From Pseudomonas lurida (lineage in GTDB: Bacteria > Pseudomonadota > Gammaproteobacteria > Pseudomonadales > Pseudomonadaceae): a DNA stretch of 64,000 bases. This document shows, piece by piece, positions 25,230-34,973 of this stretch; position 1 is the first letter of the stretch; each line of letters begins with the position of its first letter. The stretch covers positions 1 to 64,000 of the forward strand of contig NZ_JAAMRE010000026.1 of NCBI RefSeq assembly GCF_013522705.1. Reading direction: 5' to 3'. The notes beneath the pieces were generated by a model. That model saw nothing but the letters and a program-made list of their open reading frames with translations, had not been told where the DNA came from and made no database searches. Made by a program: the position numbers and the translations under genes.

Positions 25230-27935
25230 ATGAACCTCGCTCTGCTTAAAGAGTTCTTCGCCGGCTTCCTGCGGACCCGGCACATAGCCCGGCACTTCCG
25301 TCGCCTGGCCATGCTCGAAACCGTGACCGACGCCAGCGTCAGCCGCGAAGTGCCACCGACTTTGGCGCAAACCCTGGTGGGGGCGGCCAACAGCAGCGCC
25401 GTGCCGTTGCTCGGCACGCTGGGCAGCCACACCGACGGCCTGACCACCGCCGAAGCCGACGCCCTGCGTGTGCAATACGGCCTCAACGAGGTCGAGCATG
25501 AGCAACCGCTGCCATGGTGGGTGCACCTGTGGCATTGCTATAAGAACCCGTTCAACCTGCTGCTGACCCTGTTGGCGGTGATCTCCTGGCTGACCGAGGA
25601 CATGAAAGCCGCCACGGTGATCTTCTCCATGGTGGTGCTCTCGACCCTGCTGCGCTTCTGGCAGGAAGCCAAGTCCAACAAGGCCGCCGATGCGTTGAAA
25701 GCCATAGTCAGCAACACCGCCACGGTGCTGCGCCGGGATGACGGCAAGCGCATCGAACTGCCGATCAAGCAGCTGGTGCCGGGCGATGTGATCGTACTGT
25801 CGGCCGGTGACATGATCCCCGCCGATTGCCGCGTGCTCAGCGCCAAGGACCTGTTTGTCAGCCAGGCGGCGATGACCGGCGAATCGATGCCGGTGGAGAA
25901 ATTCGCCCACCAGCAGGACGCCGCGACCCGTAACCCGCTGGACCTGGAAAACATTCTGTTCATGGGCACCAACGTGGTGTCCGGCGCGGCCACGGCGGTG
26001 ATCCTCACCACCGGCAACAGCACCTATTTCGGCGCGCTGGCCCAACGGGTCACCGCCACCGATCGCGCCACCACTTCGTTCCAGCATGGGGTGAACAAGG
26101 TTAGTTGGTTGCTGATCCGCTTCATGTTCGTGATGGCGCCGCTGGTGCTGTTCATTAACGGCTTCACCAAAGGCGACTGGACCGAAGCGCTGCTGTTCGC
26201 ATTGTCGATTGCCGTGGGCCTGACCCCGGAAATGCTGCCGATGATCGTCACTTCCACCCTGGCCAAGGGCGCGGTGTTTCTGTCGCGCAAAAAAGTCATC
26301 GTCAAGCGCCTGGACGCAATCCAGAACTTCGGCGCGATGGATGTATTGTGCACTGACAAGACCGGCACCCTGACCCAGGACAAGATTTTCCTGGCACGCC
26401 ATGTCGACGTGTGGGGCGAAGAGTCCGACGACGTCTTGGAAATGGCCTACCTCAACAGCTACTACCAGACCGGCCTGAAAAACCTGCTGGACGTGGCGGT
26501 GCTCGAACACGTGGAAGTGCACCGTGAGCTGAAGGTGGGCACGGCGTTCCAGAAAGTCGATGAGATTCCCTTCGACTTCAACCGTCGGCGCATGTCGGTG
26601 GTGGTGGCCGAGCAAGGCTTGCCGCACCTGCTGATCTGCAAGGGCGCCGTGGAAGAGATCCTGTCGGTGTGCAACAGCGTGCGTCATGGAGAGACCAATG
26701 AAGCGCTGACCGATGAACTGCTGGCGCGCATCCGCCAGGTCACCGCCGCGTTCAATGAAGAAGGCCTGCGCGTGGTGGCCGTGGCCGCGCAACCGATGGC
26801 GGCGGGGCGCGATACCTACAGCCTGGCCGATGAAAACAACCTGACGCTGATCGGTTACGTGGCCTTTCTCGATCCGCCCAAGGAGAGCACCGCGCCGGCG
26901 CTCAAGGCGCTCAAGGCCCACGGTGTCGCGGTCAAAGTGCTGACCGGCGATAACGAACTGGTCACCGCCAAGATCTGCCGCGAAGTGGGCCTGGAGCAAC
27001 AGGGCCTGCTGATGGGTAACGACATCGAAGCGATGACGGACGCCGAATTGGCCGCGGCGGTGGAGACCACCAATGTGTTCGCCAAGCTCACCCCGGCTCA
27101 CAAGGAACGCATCGTGCGCCTGCTCAAGGCCAACGGGCATGTGGTGGGCTTTATGGGCGACGGCATCAACGATGCGCCGGCGCTGCGCACTGCGGATATC
27201 GGCATTTCGGTGGACAGCGCGGTGGACATCGCCAAGGAAGCGGCCGACATCATCCTGCTGGAAAAGAGCCTGATGATCCTGGAGGAGGGCGTGCTGGAAG
27301 GCCGGCGCACCTTCGCCAACATGCTCAAGTACATCAAGATGACCGCCAGCTCCAACTTCGGCAACGTTTTCTCGGTGCTGGTGGCCAGCGCGTTTATTCC
27401 GTTCCTGCCGATGCTGCCGATGCACCTGCTGGTGCAGAACCTGCTGTATGACATTTCGCAGATCGCCATTCCGTTCGACAACGTCGACGCGGACATGCTG
27501 GCCAAGCCGCAACGTTGGCAGCCAGGGGATGTGGGACGTTTCATGCTGTTTTTCGGGCCGATCAGTTCGATCTTCGACATCACCACGTTTGCACTCATGT
27601 GGTATGTGTTCGATGCCAACACACCGGACCATCAGACGCTGTTCCAGTCCGGCTGGTTCGTGGTGGGCCTGCTGACCCAGACACTGATCGTGCATATGAT
27701 CCGCACCCCGAAGATCCCGTTCCTGCAAAGCCGCGCGGCGATGCCGTTGATGGTGATGACGGGCGTGATCATGGCGGTGGGCATCTTCCTGCCGATGGGG
27801 CCGCTGGCGCATTACTTCAAATTGCAGGCGCTGCCGTCGCTGTACTTTGTGTTCCTGCCGGTGATTCTGCTGGCGTACATGGGGCTGACCCAGGCGGTGA
27901 AGGGCTACTACATCCGTAAGTTCGGCTGGCAGTGA
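25230..27935 (+). CDS. mgtA: Magnesium-translocating P-type ATPase
   Basis: 901 residues, the usual MgtA/MgtB (P3B) length; it imports Mg2+ across the inner membrane at the cost of ATP. The actuator loop TGES is at 216-219, the phosphorylated aspartate is Asp376 in DKTGTLT, and the hinge GDGINDAP is at 643-650. Ten transmembrane segments are arranged as four N-terminal (two before the actuator loop, two before DKTG) and six C-terminal. The ATG at 25230 has AGGAG 8 bases before it; a longer frame upstream is cysteine- and arginine-rich and not family-like. It is followed 16 bases later by an MgtC homologue, so the two form an operon behind a long leader. Confidence 0.95.
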   Translation: MNLALLKEFFAGFLRTRHIARHFRRLAMLETVTDASVSREVPPTLAQTLVGAANSSAVPLLGTLGSHTDGLTTAEADALRVQYGLNEVEHEQPLPWWVHLWHCYKNPFNLLLTLLAVISWLTEDMKAATVIFSMVVLSTLLRFWQEAKSNKAADALKAIVSNTATVLRRDDGKRIELPIKQLVPGDVIVLSAGDMIPADCRVLSAKDLFVSQAAMTGESMPVEKFAHQQDAATRNPLDLENILFMGTNVVSGAATAVILTTGNSTYFGALAQRVTATDRATTSFQHGVNKVSWLLIRFMFVMAPLVLFINGFTKGDWTEALLFALSIAVGLTPEMLPMIVTSTLAKGAVFLSRKKVIVKRLDAIQNFGAMDVLCTDKTGTLTQDKIFLARHVDVWGEESDDVLEMAYLNSYYQTGLKNLLDVAVLEHVEVHRELKVGTAFQKVDEIPFDFNRRRMSVVVAEQGLPHLLICKGAVEEILSVCNSVRHGETNEALTDELLARIRQVTAAFNEEGLRVVAVAAQPMAAGRDTYSLADENNLTLIGYVAFLDPPKESTAPALKALKAHGVAVKVLTGDNELVTAKICREVGLEQQGLLMGNDIEAMTDAELAAAVETTNVFAKLTPAHKERIVRLLKANGHVVGFMGDGINDAPALRTADIGISVDSAVDIAKEAADIILLEKSLMILEEGVLEGRRTFANMLKYIKMTASSNFGNVFSVLVASAFIPFLPMLPMHLLVQNLLYDISQIAIPFDNVDADMLAKPQRWQPGDVGRFMLFFGPISSIFDITTFALMWYVFDANTPDHQTLFQSGWFVVGLLTQTLIVHMIRTPKIPFLQSRAAMPLMVMTGVIMAVGIFLPMGPLAHYFKLQALPSLYFVFLPVILLAYMGLTQAVKGYYIRKFGWQ

Positions 27936-27951
27936 AACGGGACGATTTACC

Positions 27952-28668
27952 ATGCAGGCAATCAACAACATCAACCTCGACTCCCTGGTCGATACCCTGG
28001 TCAGCCTGACCGCTGCGTTTATCCTCGGGGGCCTGATCGGCTTCGAGCGCCAGTACCGCCAGCGCACGGCGGGGCTGCGCACCAATGTGCTGGTGGCGGT
28101 GGGCGCGGCGATTTTCGTCGATATGGCCAACCGCCTCGGTGGTGCGGACGGTGCCGTGCGCGTGGTGGCGTACGTGGTATCGGGCATCGGTTTCCTGGGC
28201 GCCGGGGTGATCATGCGCGAGGAGGGTAACGTGCGCGGGCTCAACACCGCAGCCACGCTCTGGGCGTCGGCGGCGGTGGGAGCCTGCGCCGGCGCCGACC
28301 TGATTCTCGAGGCGCTGCTGGGGACCTTGTTCGTGCTGGCGGCCAACACGTTGCTACGGCCGATCGTCAACAACATCAACCGCCAGCCGCTGGATGTGGT
28401 GTCGGCGGAGGTCACCAATATCCTTTACGTCATCGCCCGGCGTACCCAGCAAAAGGCTGTGCTGGCTCTGCTCGAAGCCGAGCTGGCGCGCTGCAACTAC
28501 CCGGCCAGCGACGTGGATGTGCGCCCGTTCGGCCCGGAGGAAGTCGAGATCGAGGCCACCCTGGCCGTGACATCGGTGGACGGCGATGAGTTGGATGCAC
28601 TGGTGGCGCGTATCTCCCTGTCCACCCTGGTGGTGCAGGCGTTCTGGAGCCCCAGCACCACCGAATAG
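27952..28668 (+). CDS. mgtC: MgtC family protein
   Basis: 238 residues. The N-terminal MgtC membrane domain (about 10-145) has the family motif GGLIGFERQYRQRTAGLRTN, then VVSGIGFLGAGVIMREEGNVRGLNTAATLWASAAVG, four to five helices in all. A soluble C-terminal ACT-like domain (about 150-238) follows. MgtC is needed for growth at low Mg2+ and for intracellular survival in several pathogens, where it restrains the F-type ATPase. Cotranscription with mgtA supports a role in Mg2+ limitation. A 297-base gap downstream holds no gene. Confidence 0.93.
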   Translation: MQAINNINLDSLVDTLVSLTAAFILGGLIGFERQYRQRTAGLRTNVLVAVGAAIFVDMANRLGGADGAVRVVAYVVSGIGFLGAGVIMREEGNVRGLNTAATLWASAAVGACAGADLILEALLGTLFVLAANTLLRPIVNNINRQPLDVVSAEVTNILYVIARRTQQKAVLALLEAELARCNYPASDVDVRPFGPEEVEIEATLAVTSVDGDELDALVARISLSTLVVQAFWSPSTTE

Positions 28669-28965
28669 GGCCTTGGGGCCTACGCTTTCGCGCGCAAGGT
28701 CGACCCGGCCGTAGTGAGGAAAAATCCTACAAGCATTCGGGACTAACCCTTCATTTGCACACACGCTCCATTGCTATGGTTGCGCGCTTGCGCCTGCCCA
28801 GCCATTCAAGGCGCAGCTCTACGTTGTCACTGTGTTTCAAAGGAGGGGCCTGAATGGCCTGAAGGGGGCGCTGAGCAATCAGTACCGTCTGTCGGAACTG
28901 TTACTTTTCACAGGTAGATAGGCCCCGCGTGATATGTAAGCGTACTGATCTCCCAGGGGAGTCTT

Positions 28966-29595
28966 ATGAGCAACAAAGCTTTAATTGTGGACGATCATCC
29001 TTTTATACGTGCCACCGTCAAATATCTGTTGAGGCAGGAAGGCTTCGACAAGATCTATCAGGCGGGCAATGGCGCCGATGCCATGCAGATCGCGCGCGAG
29101 GAACGCCCGGACTTGATTATTCTCGATCTTGCGATGCCCAAGCTTGGTGGGTTGGAGGTGATCAGTCGGATCAAGGCCCTGGAGCTGCCCTGCAAGATCC
29201 TGGTGCTGACCTCATACCTGGCAGTGTTCTTCTCAACGCGCTGCATGCGCGCCGGTGCAATGGGGTTTGTCTCCAAGACGGGTGAGCTTGATGAACTGCA
29301 AAAAGCCATCAGGGCGATCCGCTCCGGCTACAGTTGCTTTCCCAGCCTGCCTACCAGTTCGGTACGTCGCGACGATCTGCAGTCTTCCGAGCAGGAACTG
29401 GTGGACTCGTTGTCGGACCGCGAGCTGGCCGTGCTGCAAAAGCTGGCGTTGGGTCTGGGCAATAAGGAGATCGCCGAGGACATGCTGCTGAGCCACAAGA
29501 CCATCAGCACTTACAAGACCCGCCTCAAGGAGAAACTGCGCATGTCTTCGGTGGTGCATTTGTCCAAGTTCGCCCAGCGCAACCACCTGATCTGA
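28966..29595 (+). CDS. Response regulator, NarL/BvgA type
   Basis: 209 residues. The receiver domain (1-120) has acidic pocket VDDH at 8-11, phosphorylatable Asp54 in IILDLAMP, a threonine switch in VLTSY and a lysine in FVSKTG. The LuxR helix-turn-helix is at about 145-205 (LSDRELAVLQKLALGLGNKEIAEDM). A GGGGAG Shine-Dalgarno sequence precedes the ATG. The gene is followed after one base by a BvgS-like hybrid kinase, its certain partner. It should bind promoter DNA when phosphorylated by that kinase's Hpt domain. Targets are unknown. The 297 bases upstream contain GAGGAAAAATCCT, a possible dyad but unproven. Confidence 0.93.
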   Translation: MSNKALIVDDHPFIRATVKYLLRQEGFDKIYQAGNGADAMQIAREERPDLIILDLAMPKLGGLEVISRIKALELPCKILVLTSYLAVFFSTRCMRAGAMGFVSKTGELDELQKAIRAIRSGYSCFPSLPTSSVRRDDLQSSEQELVDSLSDRELAVLQKLALGLGNKEIAEDMLLSHKTISTYKTRLKEKLRMSSVVHLSKFAQRNHLI

Positions 29596-29596
29596 G

Positions 29597-32500
29597 ATGA
29601 ACACGTCCCGGCTGGTCACATTCACGGCCATCCTGCTGACAGGGCTGTTGCCTCTGACGACGATGGCCCTGGACGAGCCGCACCACCTGCGGCTGCTGGG
29701 TCACTCCACCCTCGAAAACCCTTCCGTGCCCCTGGACGAATCTGACTGGCGCTGGTTGCGCGAGCGGCGCACGTTGGTCATGGGAGTGTCCGGGCCGGAT
29801 TACGCGCCGTTTGACCTGAGCAACAACAAGCACGAGCTGGAAGGCATCACGGCGGACTATGCCTCGCTGATCGCCATGGCACTGAACGTCAGTGTCGAGG
29901 TGCGTCGCTACGATACCCGCGATGAAGTGATTGAAGCCCTCAAGACCGGCGCCGTGGACTTCGTCGGATCGGCCAACGGCTACGAGGCGGCCGACCCGCA
30001 ATTGGTGCTGTCGCGGTCCTATGCCAATGATCAGCCGGCCCTGGTTACGCGCGCCGGCGACAGCCACGCGCTCAGTGCCGACCTGGCGGGCAAGCGCGTG
30101 GCGATGCTCTACCACTATATGCAACCCGCCGCGGTCCAGGCTTTTTACCCGCATGCGCAGTTAATGCTGTTTGCCTCGACCTTCGAAGCCATCGGCGCGG
30201 TCGCGTTCGGCCAGGCGGATGTTTACCTCGGCGACGCTATCAGCGCGCGCTACCTGATCAACAAGAACCATCTGAATAACGTACGCCTGGCGGACTTTTC
30301 CGCGCTGGAGGTCAACCCGTTCGGGTTTGCCTTCGCCAAGGGCGACGCGCGGCTGCTCAATATCGTCAACACCGCCCTGGCCGCCGTGCCCGCCAACCAG
30401 CAGATGGAAATCCTGCGGCGCTGGAGCGCGGGCGGCAGCGGCTTCCTGGAAGCCGACCGGCTGCGCTTGAGCGAAAGCGAGCAGCGCTGGCTGGAAAAAC
30501 ACCCACGGGTCAAAGTGGCGGTCCTGGACAAATTCGTACCGCTGTCGTTTTTCAACGAGCAGGGGCAATTCGAAGGCTTGAGCGCCGAGGTGCTGACGCG
30601 CATCAGCCTGCGCACCGGCTTGAAGTTCGATATGGAGCGGGGCAGCTCGCTGCCGCGGCAGATCGACGAGGCCGGTACCGGGCGTGTGGACATGCTGGCG
30701 GTCGTCACACCGAGCGTGGAGCGGTCCGAGAAGATTCGCTTTACGCGACCCTATTTGTCCAACCCCTATGTGCTGGTGGTGGCCTCGGGCAATGAACCCT
30801 TGGTTACCCTGGAAGACATGCCGGACAAGCGTCTGGCGCTGATCGCCGGCGACGGCCTGGCTGCGCAGATCAGCCGCAACTACCCGCGGATCGGCTTTGT
30901 CGACGTGGAGAACCCCGAGCAGGCCCTGGCGCTGGTGGCCAACGGCAGCGTGGACGCTGCGGCGGTATCGCTGATCAGCGCGCGCTATATGATTGCGCGC
31001 CATTACCGTGACCGTCTGCGTATCACCAGCACTGTCGGCACCGAGCCTGCGCGCATTACGTTCGGCGTCAATCGTGGCCAGTTGGAGCTGTATTCGATCC
31101 TCGACAAGGCGCTGTTGAGTATTACCCCGGAAGAGATGGATGAGCTGACCAACCATTGGCGCAACGAAATCATCCTCGAAGACAGTTACTGGAGCCGTCA
31201 TCGCAGTGTGATTATCCAAGGCTTCGGCCTGGCCGCTTTGCTGCTGCTGGTGACGCTGGGCTGGGTGTTCTACCTGCGTAACCTGATCCGCAAGCGCGCC
31301 CAGGCCGAACGGGCCTTGAGCGACCAGATGCGGTTCATGAGCGTGCTGATCGACGGCACGCCGCATCCAATTTACGTGCGTGATCGCCAGGGACGGCTGA
31401 TGGCCTGCAACAATGCCTACCTGGATGTGTTCGGTTTTAAACTGGAGGACGTGATCGGCAAGACCGTGGTGGAAACCGACACCGGCAACCCTCCGCAGGC
31501 TCAGTCGTTCCACGCCGATTACCTGCATTTGATGGAGCGCGGCGAGCCGCAGGTCCACGACCGGGTGCTCAAGGTGCCCAGCGGCGAAGTGTTGACTATT
31601 TATCAGTGGATGCTGCCGTACCGTGACGGTGACGAAAAAGTCGTGGGCATGATCGCCGGCTGGGTCGACGTGAGCGAGCGCCAGCGCTTGCTGGGTCAGT
31701 TGCAGGAGGCCAAGGAGGACGCCGACGCCGCCAACCGTGCCAAGACCACGTTCCTGGCAACCATGAGTCATGAAATCCGCACGCCCATGAACGCCGTGAT
31801 CGGCATGATCGAACTGGCCTTGAAGAACGCCGAGCAGGGCCGGGCCGACCTCGATGCGCTGCAGGTGGCGTCGGTGGCGTCGCGCAGCATGCTGGAGCTG
31901 ATCGGCGATATTCTCGATATTGCGCGCATTGAATCCGGCCATTTATCCCTGGCCCTTGGCCCGGCCAACCTGCACGAATTGCTGACCTCGGTGGCACGGG
32001 TGTTCGAGGGGCTGGCGCGTGACAAAGGTCTGCTGTTGCACGTTGAGCTCGACCCCTTGATCGATTGCGCGGTGCTGATTGATCCGCTGCGTTTCAAGCA
32101 GGTGGTGTCGAACCTGCTGGGCAACGCGATCAAGTTCACCCCCCGTGGCGAGGTGCGCCTGGGGGCGCAGGGTACCGCGGCTGCTGACGGCCACTTGAAC
32201 CTGCGGTTGTGGGTGGAAGACACAGGCATCGGCATCAGCGCCGAGGACCAGCAGCGTTTGTTCAATCCGTTCATCCAGGGCGGCAATCACGAGCAGTCGG
32301 CGCGCAGCGGTTCGGGCCTGGGCCTGGTGATCAGTCGCAACCTGTGCGAGATGATGGGCGGTCAGTTGCACCTGAGCAGCATGTTGGGCAAAGGCACACG
32401 GGTGGATGTGACGGTGACCGTGGCACTCACCACTGCCGCACCGGTTTCTTCACCCGTGGCGCACATCCCACCGGCCCGTGCGCTGAGCATCCTGGTGGTG

Positions 32501-33211
32501 GACGACTACCCGGCCAACCGCTTGTTGCTGGCGCGGCAGTTGAGCTTTCTGGGGCATCGTATTGTGACGGCCGATAACGGCGTCCAGGGGCTTGCGGTGT
32601 GGCAGGCCGGGCATTTCGATGGGGTGATTACTGATTGCAACATGCCGCTTAAGGATGGCTATGCGCTGGCGCGCGATATCCGCGCGCAGGAGCGCCAGCG
32701 CGGCCTGGTGCCGTGCCTGGTGCTGGGCTTCACTGCCAATGCCCAGCCCGACGAGGTCGAGCGTTGCCGCCAGGCCGGCATGGACGGCTGCCTGTTCAAG
32801 CCGACCGGCCTGGAGGACCTGCGCGCGGCCTTGGCGTCCCGGACGGCCTGTGCCACGGGGGGCGACCTCGACGCGCTGTACGACTTAAGTGCACTGACCG
32901 CACTTACGGGCGGTGACATCGATGAGCTGCGGGAATTGCTCGGGCCATTGCTCGACAGCCTCAAAGAGGATCGCGCCGAGCTGCCAAGCCTTTGCCAGCA
33001 GGCGAATTTTTCCAAGCTGCATGACCTTGCCCATCGGGTCAAAGGGGGCGCGCGCATGGTCAAGGCCCAGGCCCTCATCGCCTGTGCCGAGGCGCTGGAG
33101 AACGCCTGCGAATGCCAGGCGCGCGATGCCCTGGGCACGGCGGTCGACGCATTGGGCGCAGCCATCGACGCTTTGCAGCACAGCCTCGAGCGTTACTGCA
33201 ATCAGGTATGA
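29597..33211 (+). CDS. BvgS-like hybrid sensor histidine kinase
   Basis: 1204 residues with the full BvgS/EvgS order. A signal peptide (1-24) is followed by two periplasmic solute-binding type 3 (Venus flytrap) domains (about 45-275 and 285-530), a transmembrane helix (537-559) and a PAS domain (about 580-690). Then come a HisKA domain with His725 (MSHEIRTPMN), an ATPase domain (to about 950), a receiver with Asp1013 and an Hpt domain with His1146. It is therefore a four-step phosphorelay ending on the neighbouring NarL-type regulator, one base upstream. The periplasmic domains probably sense a small ligand such as an amino acid or nicotinate-like compound; which one is unknown. Confidence 0.95.
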   Translation: MNTSRLVTFTAILLTGLLPLTTMALDEPHHLRLLGHSTLENPSVPLDESDWRWLRERRTLVMGVSGPDYAPFDLSNNKHELEGITADYASLIAMALNVSVEVRRYDTRDEVIEALKTGAVDFVGSANGYEAADPQLVLSRSYANDQPALVTRAGDSHALSADLAGKRVAMLYHYMQPAAVQAFYPHAQLMLFASTFEAIGAVAFGQADVYLGDAISARYLINKNHLNNVRLADFSALEVNPFGFAFAKGDARLLNIVNTALAAVPANQQMEILRRWSAGGSGFLEADRLRLSESEQRWLEKHPRVKVAVLDKFVPLSFFNEQGQFEGLSAEVLTRISLRTGLKFDMERGSSLPRQIDEAGTGRVDMLAVVTPSVERSEKIRFTRPYLSNPYVLVVASGNEPLVTLEDMPDKRLALIAGDGLAAQISRNYPRIGFVDVENPEQALALVANGSVDAAAVSLISARYMIARHYRDRLRITSTVGTEPARITFGVNRGQLELYSILDKALLSITPEEMDELTNHWRNEIILEDSYWSRHRSVIIQGFGLAALLLLVTLGWVFYLRNLIRKRAQAERALSDQMRFMSVLIDGTPHPIYVRDRQGRLMACNNAYLDVFGFKLEDVIGKTVVETDTGNPPQAQSFHADYLHLMERGEPQVHDRVLKVPSGEVLTIYQWMLPYRDGDEKVVGMIAGWVDVSERQRLLGQLQEAKEDADAANRAKTTFLATMSHEIRTPMNAVIGMIELALKNAEQGRADLDALQVASVASRSMLELIGDILDIARIESGHLSLALGPANLHELLTSVARVFEGLARDKGLLLHVELDPLIDCAVLIDPLRFKQVVSNLLGNAIKFTPRGEVRLGAQGTAAADGHLNLRLWVEDTGIGISAEDQQRLFNPFIQGGNHEQSARSGSGLGLVISRNLCEMMGGQLHLSSMLGKGTRVDVTVTVALTTAAPVSSPVAHIPPARALSILVVDDYPANRLLLARQLSFLGHRIVTADNGVQGLAVWQAGHFDGVITDCNMPLKDGYALARDIRAQERQRGLVPCLVLGFTANAQPDEVERCRQAGMDGCLFKPTGLEDLRAALASRTACATGGDLDALYDLSALTALTGGDIDELRELLGPLLDSLKEDRAELPSLCQQANFSKLHDLAHRVKGGARMVKAQALIACAEALENACECQARDALGTAVDALGAAIDALQHSLERYCNQV

Positions 33212-33346
33212 CTGCGAGTCAGCGCCATTCGGTGGATTTGGGATAACTCCTACGCGAACCGGGAACATGCCTGATTTTGTCGTCGGAATATGTCTGGAGA
33301 ATGGGCCAGGCTCAACGACGAGCGCTGCCTGCCCATGGGGGTCGCC

Positions 33347-33769
33347 ATGCCGAACAAAGCACTGACTATCCTGATTGCCGATGAACAGCACCTGCAACGA
33401 CTGTACATCGAGAAAATGCTCAATCAGTTGGGGTACCACCGGATTGTCCCGGTACAAACCTTTGACGAGGTCCAGATACTCACGGCCATCCCGGCCGAGC
33501 CGTTTGATGTGCTGATCATCAATGCGGGGCTGCTGGTGCAGGCGTGCGAGCCGCAACCGCAGGTGCGTCATGTACTGGTGTACGACCACCTGGACCCATG
33601 CGCGCCTGCCGGTGCCGCGCCCACGGTACTGGTGCGCCTGCCGGGCGTGCCGGACAACGTCAACCTCGAACACTTCATGGATATCATCGACCCACCCGCG
33701 GCCGCCACCGGCCTGCGAGTGTGGCCGTGGCTGCGCGAGCTATCCCGCCAGCCGGTGGCAGGCATCTAG
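33347..33769 (+). CDS. Degenerate stand-alone receiver domain
   Basis: 140 residues, one CheY-like fold. The acidic pocket is partly kept (ADEQ at 11-14), but the position of the phosphorylated aspartate is Asn59 (DVLIINAG) and the usual switch lysine is missing near VLVRLPGVPD. It should therefore not be phosphorylated in the ordinary way. Situated 135 bases after the BvgS-like kinase and in the same direction, it may bind the kinase or regulator as an adaptor or decoy. The start is chosen at MPNKAL; an upstream Met at 33290 lacks a good ribosome site. Its own function is unknown. Confidence 0.8.
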   Translation: MPNKALTILIADEQHLQRLYIEKMLNQLGYHRIVPVQTFDEVQILTAIPAEPFDVLIINAGLLVQACEPQPQVRHVLVYDHLDPCAPAGAAPTVLVRLPGVPDNVNLEHFMDIIDPPAAATGLRVWPWLRELSRQPVAGI

Positions 33770-33856
33770 TTCCCACTGCGCAGCGCTGCATGGCGCAGGA
33801 TACGGCTGCAATACGCACTTGCCCGCGAGTTATGCCCGCGAGCAAGTTCGGTTGAG

Positions 33857-34927
33857 TCAGCGGGTCTGGCGCAAGCGTTGTGCTGCGCTGCGCAACAGAT
33901 GCTCGGTAGTGTCCCAGCCCAGGCAACCGTCGGTGACCGACACGCCGTAGCGCATCGACGCGCCCAAGGGTTGGCAGCCTTCGAACAGGTGGCTTTCGAG
34001 CATCATGCCGATCAGCGACGTATCGCCCTGTAAACGTTGCTCCAGTACATCGTTGAACACCGCCGGCTGACGCAGTGGGTCCTTACCACTGTTGGCATGG
34101 CTGCAATCGACCATCACCTGTGCCGCTACCTTGGATTTGGCCAGGTCGTGTTTGACCTGCGCCACGCTTTGCGCATCGTAGTTGGGGCCACGGTGGCCGC
34201 CGCGCAGTACCAGGTGGGTGTCGGGGTTGCCTGGCGTCTGGATGATCGCCGGGTGCCCCTGGCCGTCGACGCCGAAGTGACGATGGGGGTGGGCCGCCGA
34301 ACGCATGGCGTCACAGGCAATCGCGACACCGCCATCGGTGCCGTTCTTGAAGCCCACGGGCATGTCCAGGCCGCTGGCCATCTCGCGGTGAATCTGCGAT
34401 TCGGTGGTGCGCGCGCCAATCGCTACCCAACTGAGCAGGTCATCGAAGTAGCCGGCGGCCATGGGCTGCAGCAGCTCGGTGGCGACCGGCAGGCCCAGGC
34501 GCAGCATTTCCCGCATCAACTGGCGCGACAGCGTGAGGCCTGCGGCCATGTCATCGCTGCCATCCAGATGAGGGTCATACGCCAGTCCTTTCCAGCCGAT
34601 GGTGGTGCGCGGTTTCTCGACATAGGCACGGATCACCAGCAGCATTTGATCGCTGACTTCAAGGGCGAGTTTCTTCAACTTGCGTGCGTATTCCATGGCC
34701 GACTCGGGATCGTGGATCGAGCACGGGCCGACGATCACCAGCAGACGCGAATCGTCGCCATTAAGGATGGATCGCACGGCCTGGCGATGGGCGTGGACCT
34801 GTTCGACAAGGAATGGGCTGAGCGGCAACTGGTGCTTGAGCTCAAGGGCACTGGGCAGGCGCAGGGTCAGGGCTTCATTGGCGCTGATCAGGCTGGAAAC
34901 GGGCAGGGCGGTGACGGAGGAGTTCAT
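33857..34927 (-). CDS. 3-deoxy-7-phosphoheptulonate synthase (DAHP synthase, class I)
   Basis: 356 residues. It condenses phosphoenolpyruvate with erythrose 4-phosphate, the first step of aromatic amino-acid synthesis. Class I motifs include VIVGPCSIHDPESAMEYA, VIRAYVEKPRTTIGWKGL, LPVATELLQP, SWVAIGARTTESQIHREMASG and LRGGHRGPNYDA. GGAAG lies 9 bases before the ATG at 34927; an upstream extension of 33 codons has no such site and overlaps a separate leader ORF in another frame. Whether it is the Phe-, Tyr- or Trp-sensitive isozyme is not certain. The long leader with two aromatic-rich ORFs and a terminator implies control by charged aromatic tRNAs. Confidence 0.93.
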   Translation of the reverse strand: MNSSVTALPVSSLISANEALTLRLPSALELKHQLPLSPFLVEQVHAHRQAVRSILNGDDSRLLVIVGPCSIHDPESAMEYARKLKKLALEVSDQMLLVIRAYVEKPRTTIGWKGLAYDPHLDGSDDMAAGLTLSRQLMREMLRLGLPVATELLQPMAAGYFDDLLSWVAIGARTTESQIHREMASGLDMPVGFKNGTDGGVAIACDAMRSAAHPHRHFGVDGQGHPAIIQTPGNPDTHLVLRGGHRGPNYDAQSVAQVKHDLAKSKVAAQVMVDCSHANSGKDPLRQPAVFNDVLEQRLQGDTSLIGMMLESHLFEGCQPLGASMRYGVSVTDGCLGWDTTEHLLRSAAQRLRQTR

Positions 34928-34973
34928 ATTCAAGGCTTCCTGGGCAAGCGGCGGGCGATTCCCGCGCTCAGCC

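Noticed and set aside
25101..28418. A very long open frame (over 1000 codons) antisense to mgtA and mgtC
   Set aside because: It is the mirror of high-GC coding sequence on the other strand; its translation is His/Arg/Gln-rich with no domain, and mgtA-mgtC are unmistakable.
30161..31942. A 593-codon minus-strand frame inside the BvgS-like gene
   Set aside because: Low-complexity His/Gln/Arg-rich product, a shadow of the kinase gene.
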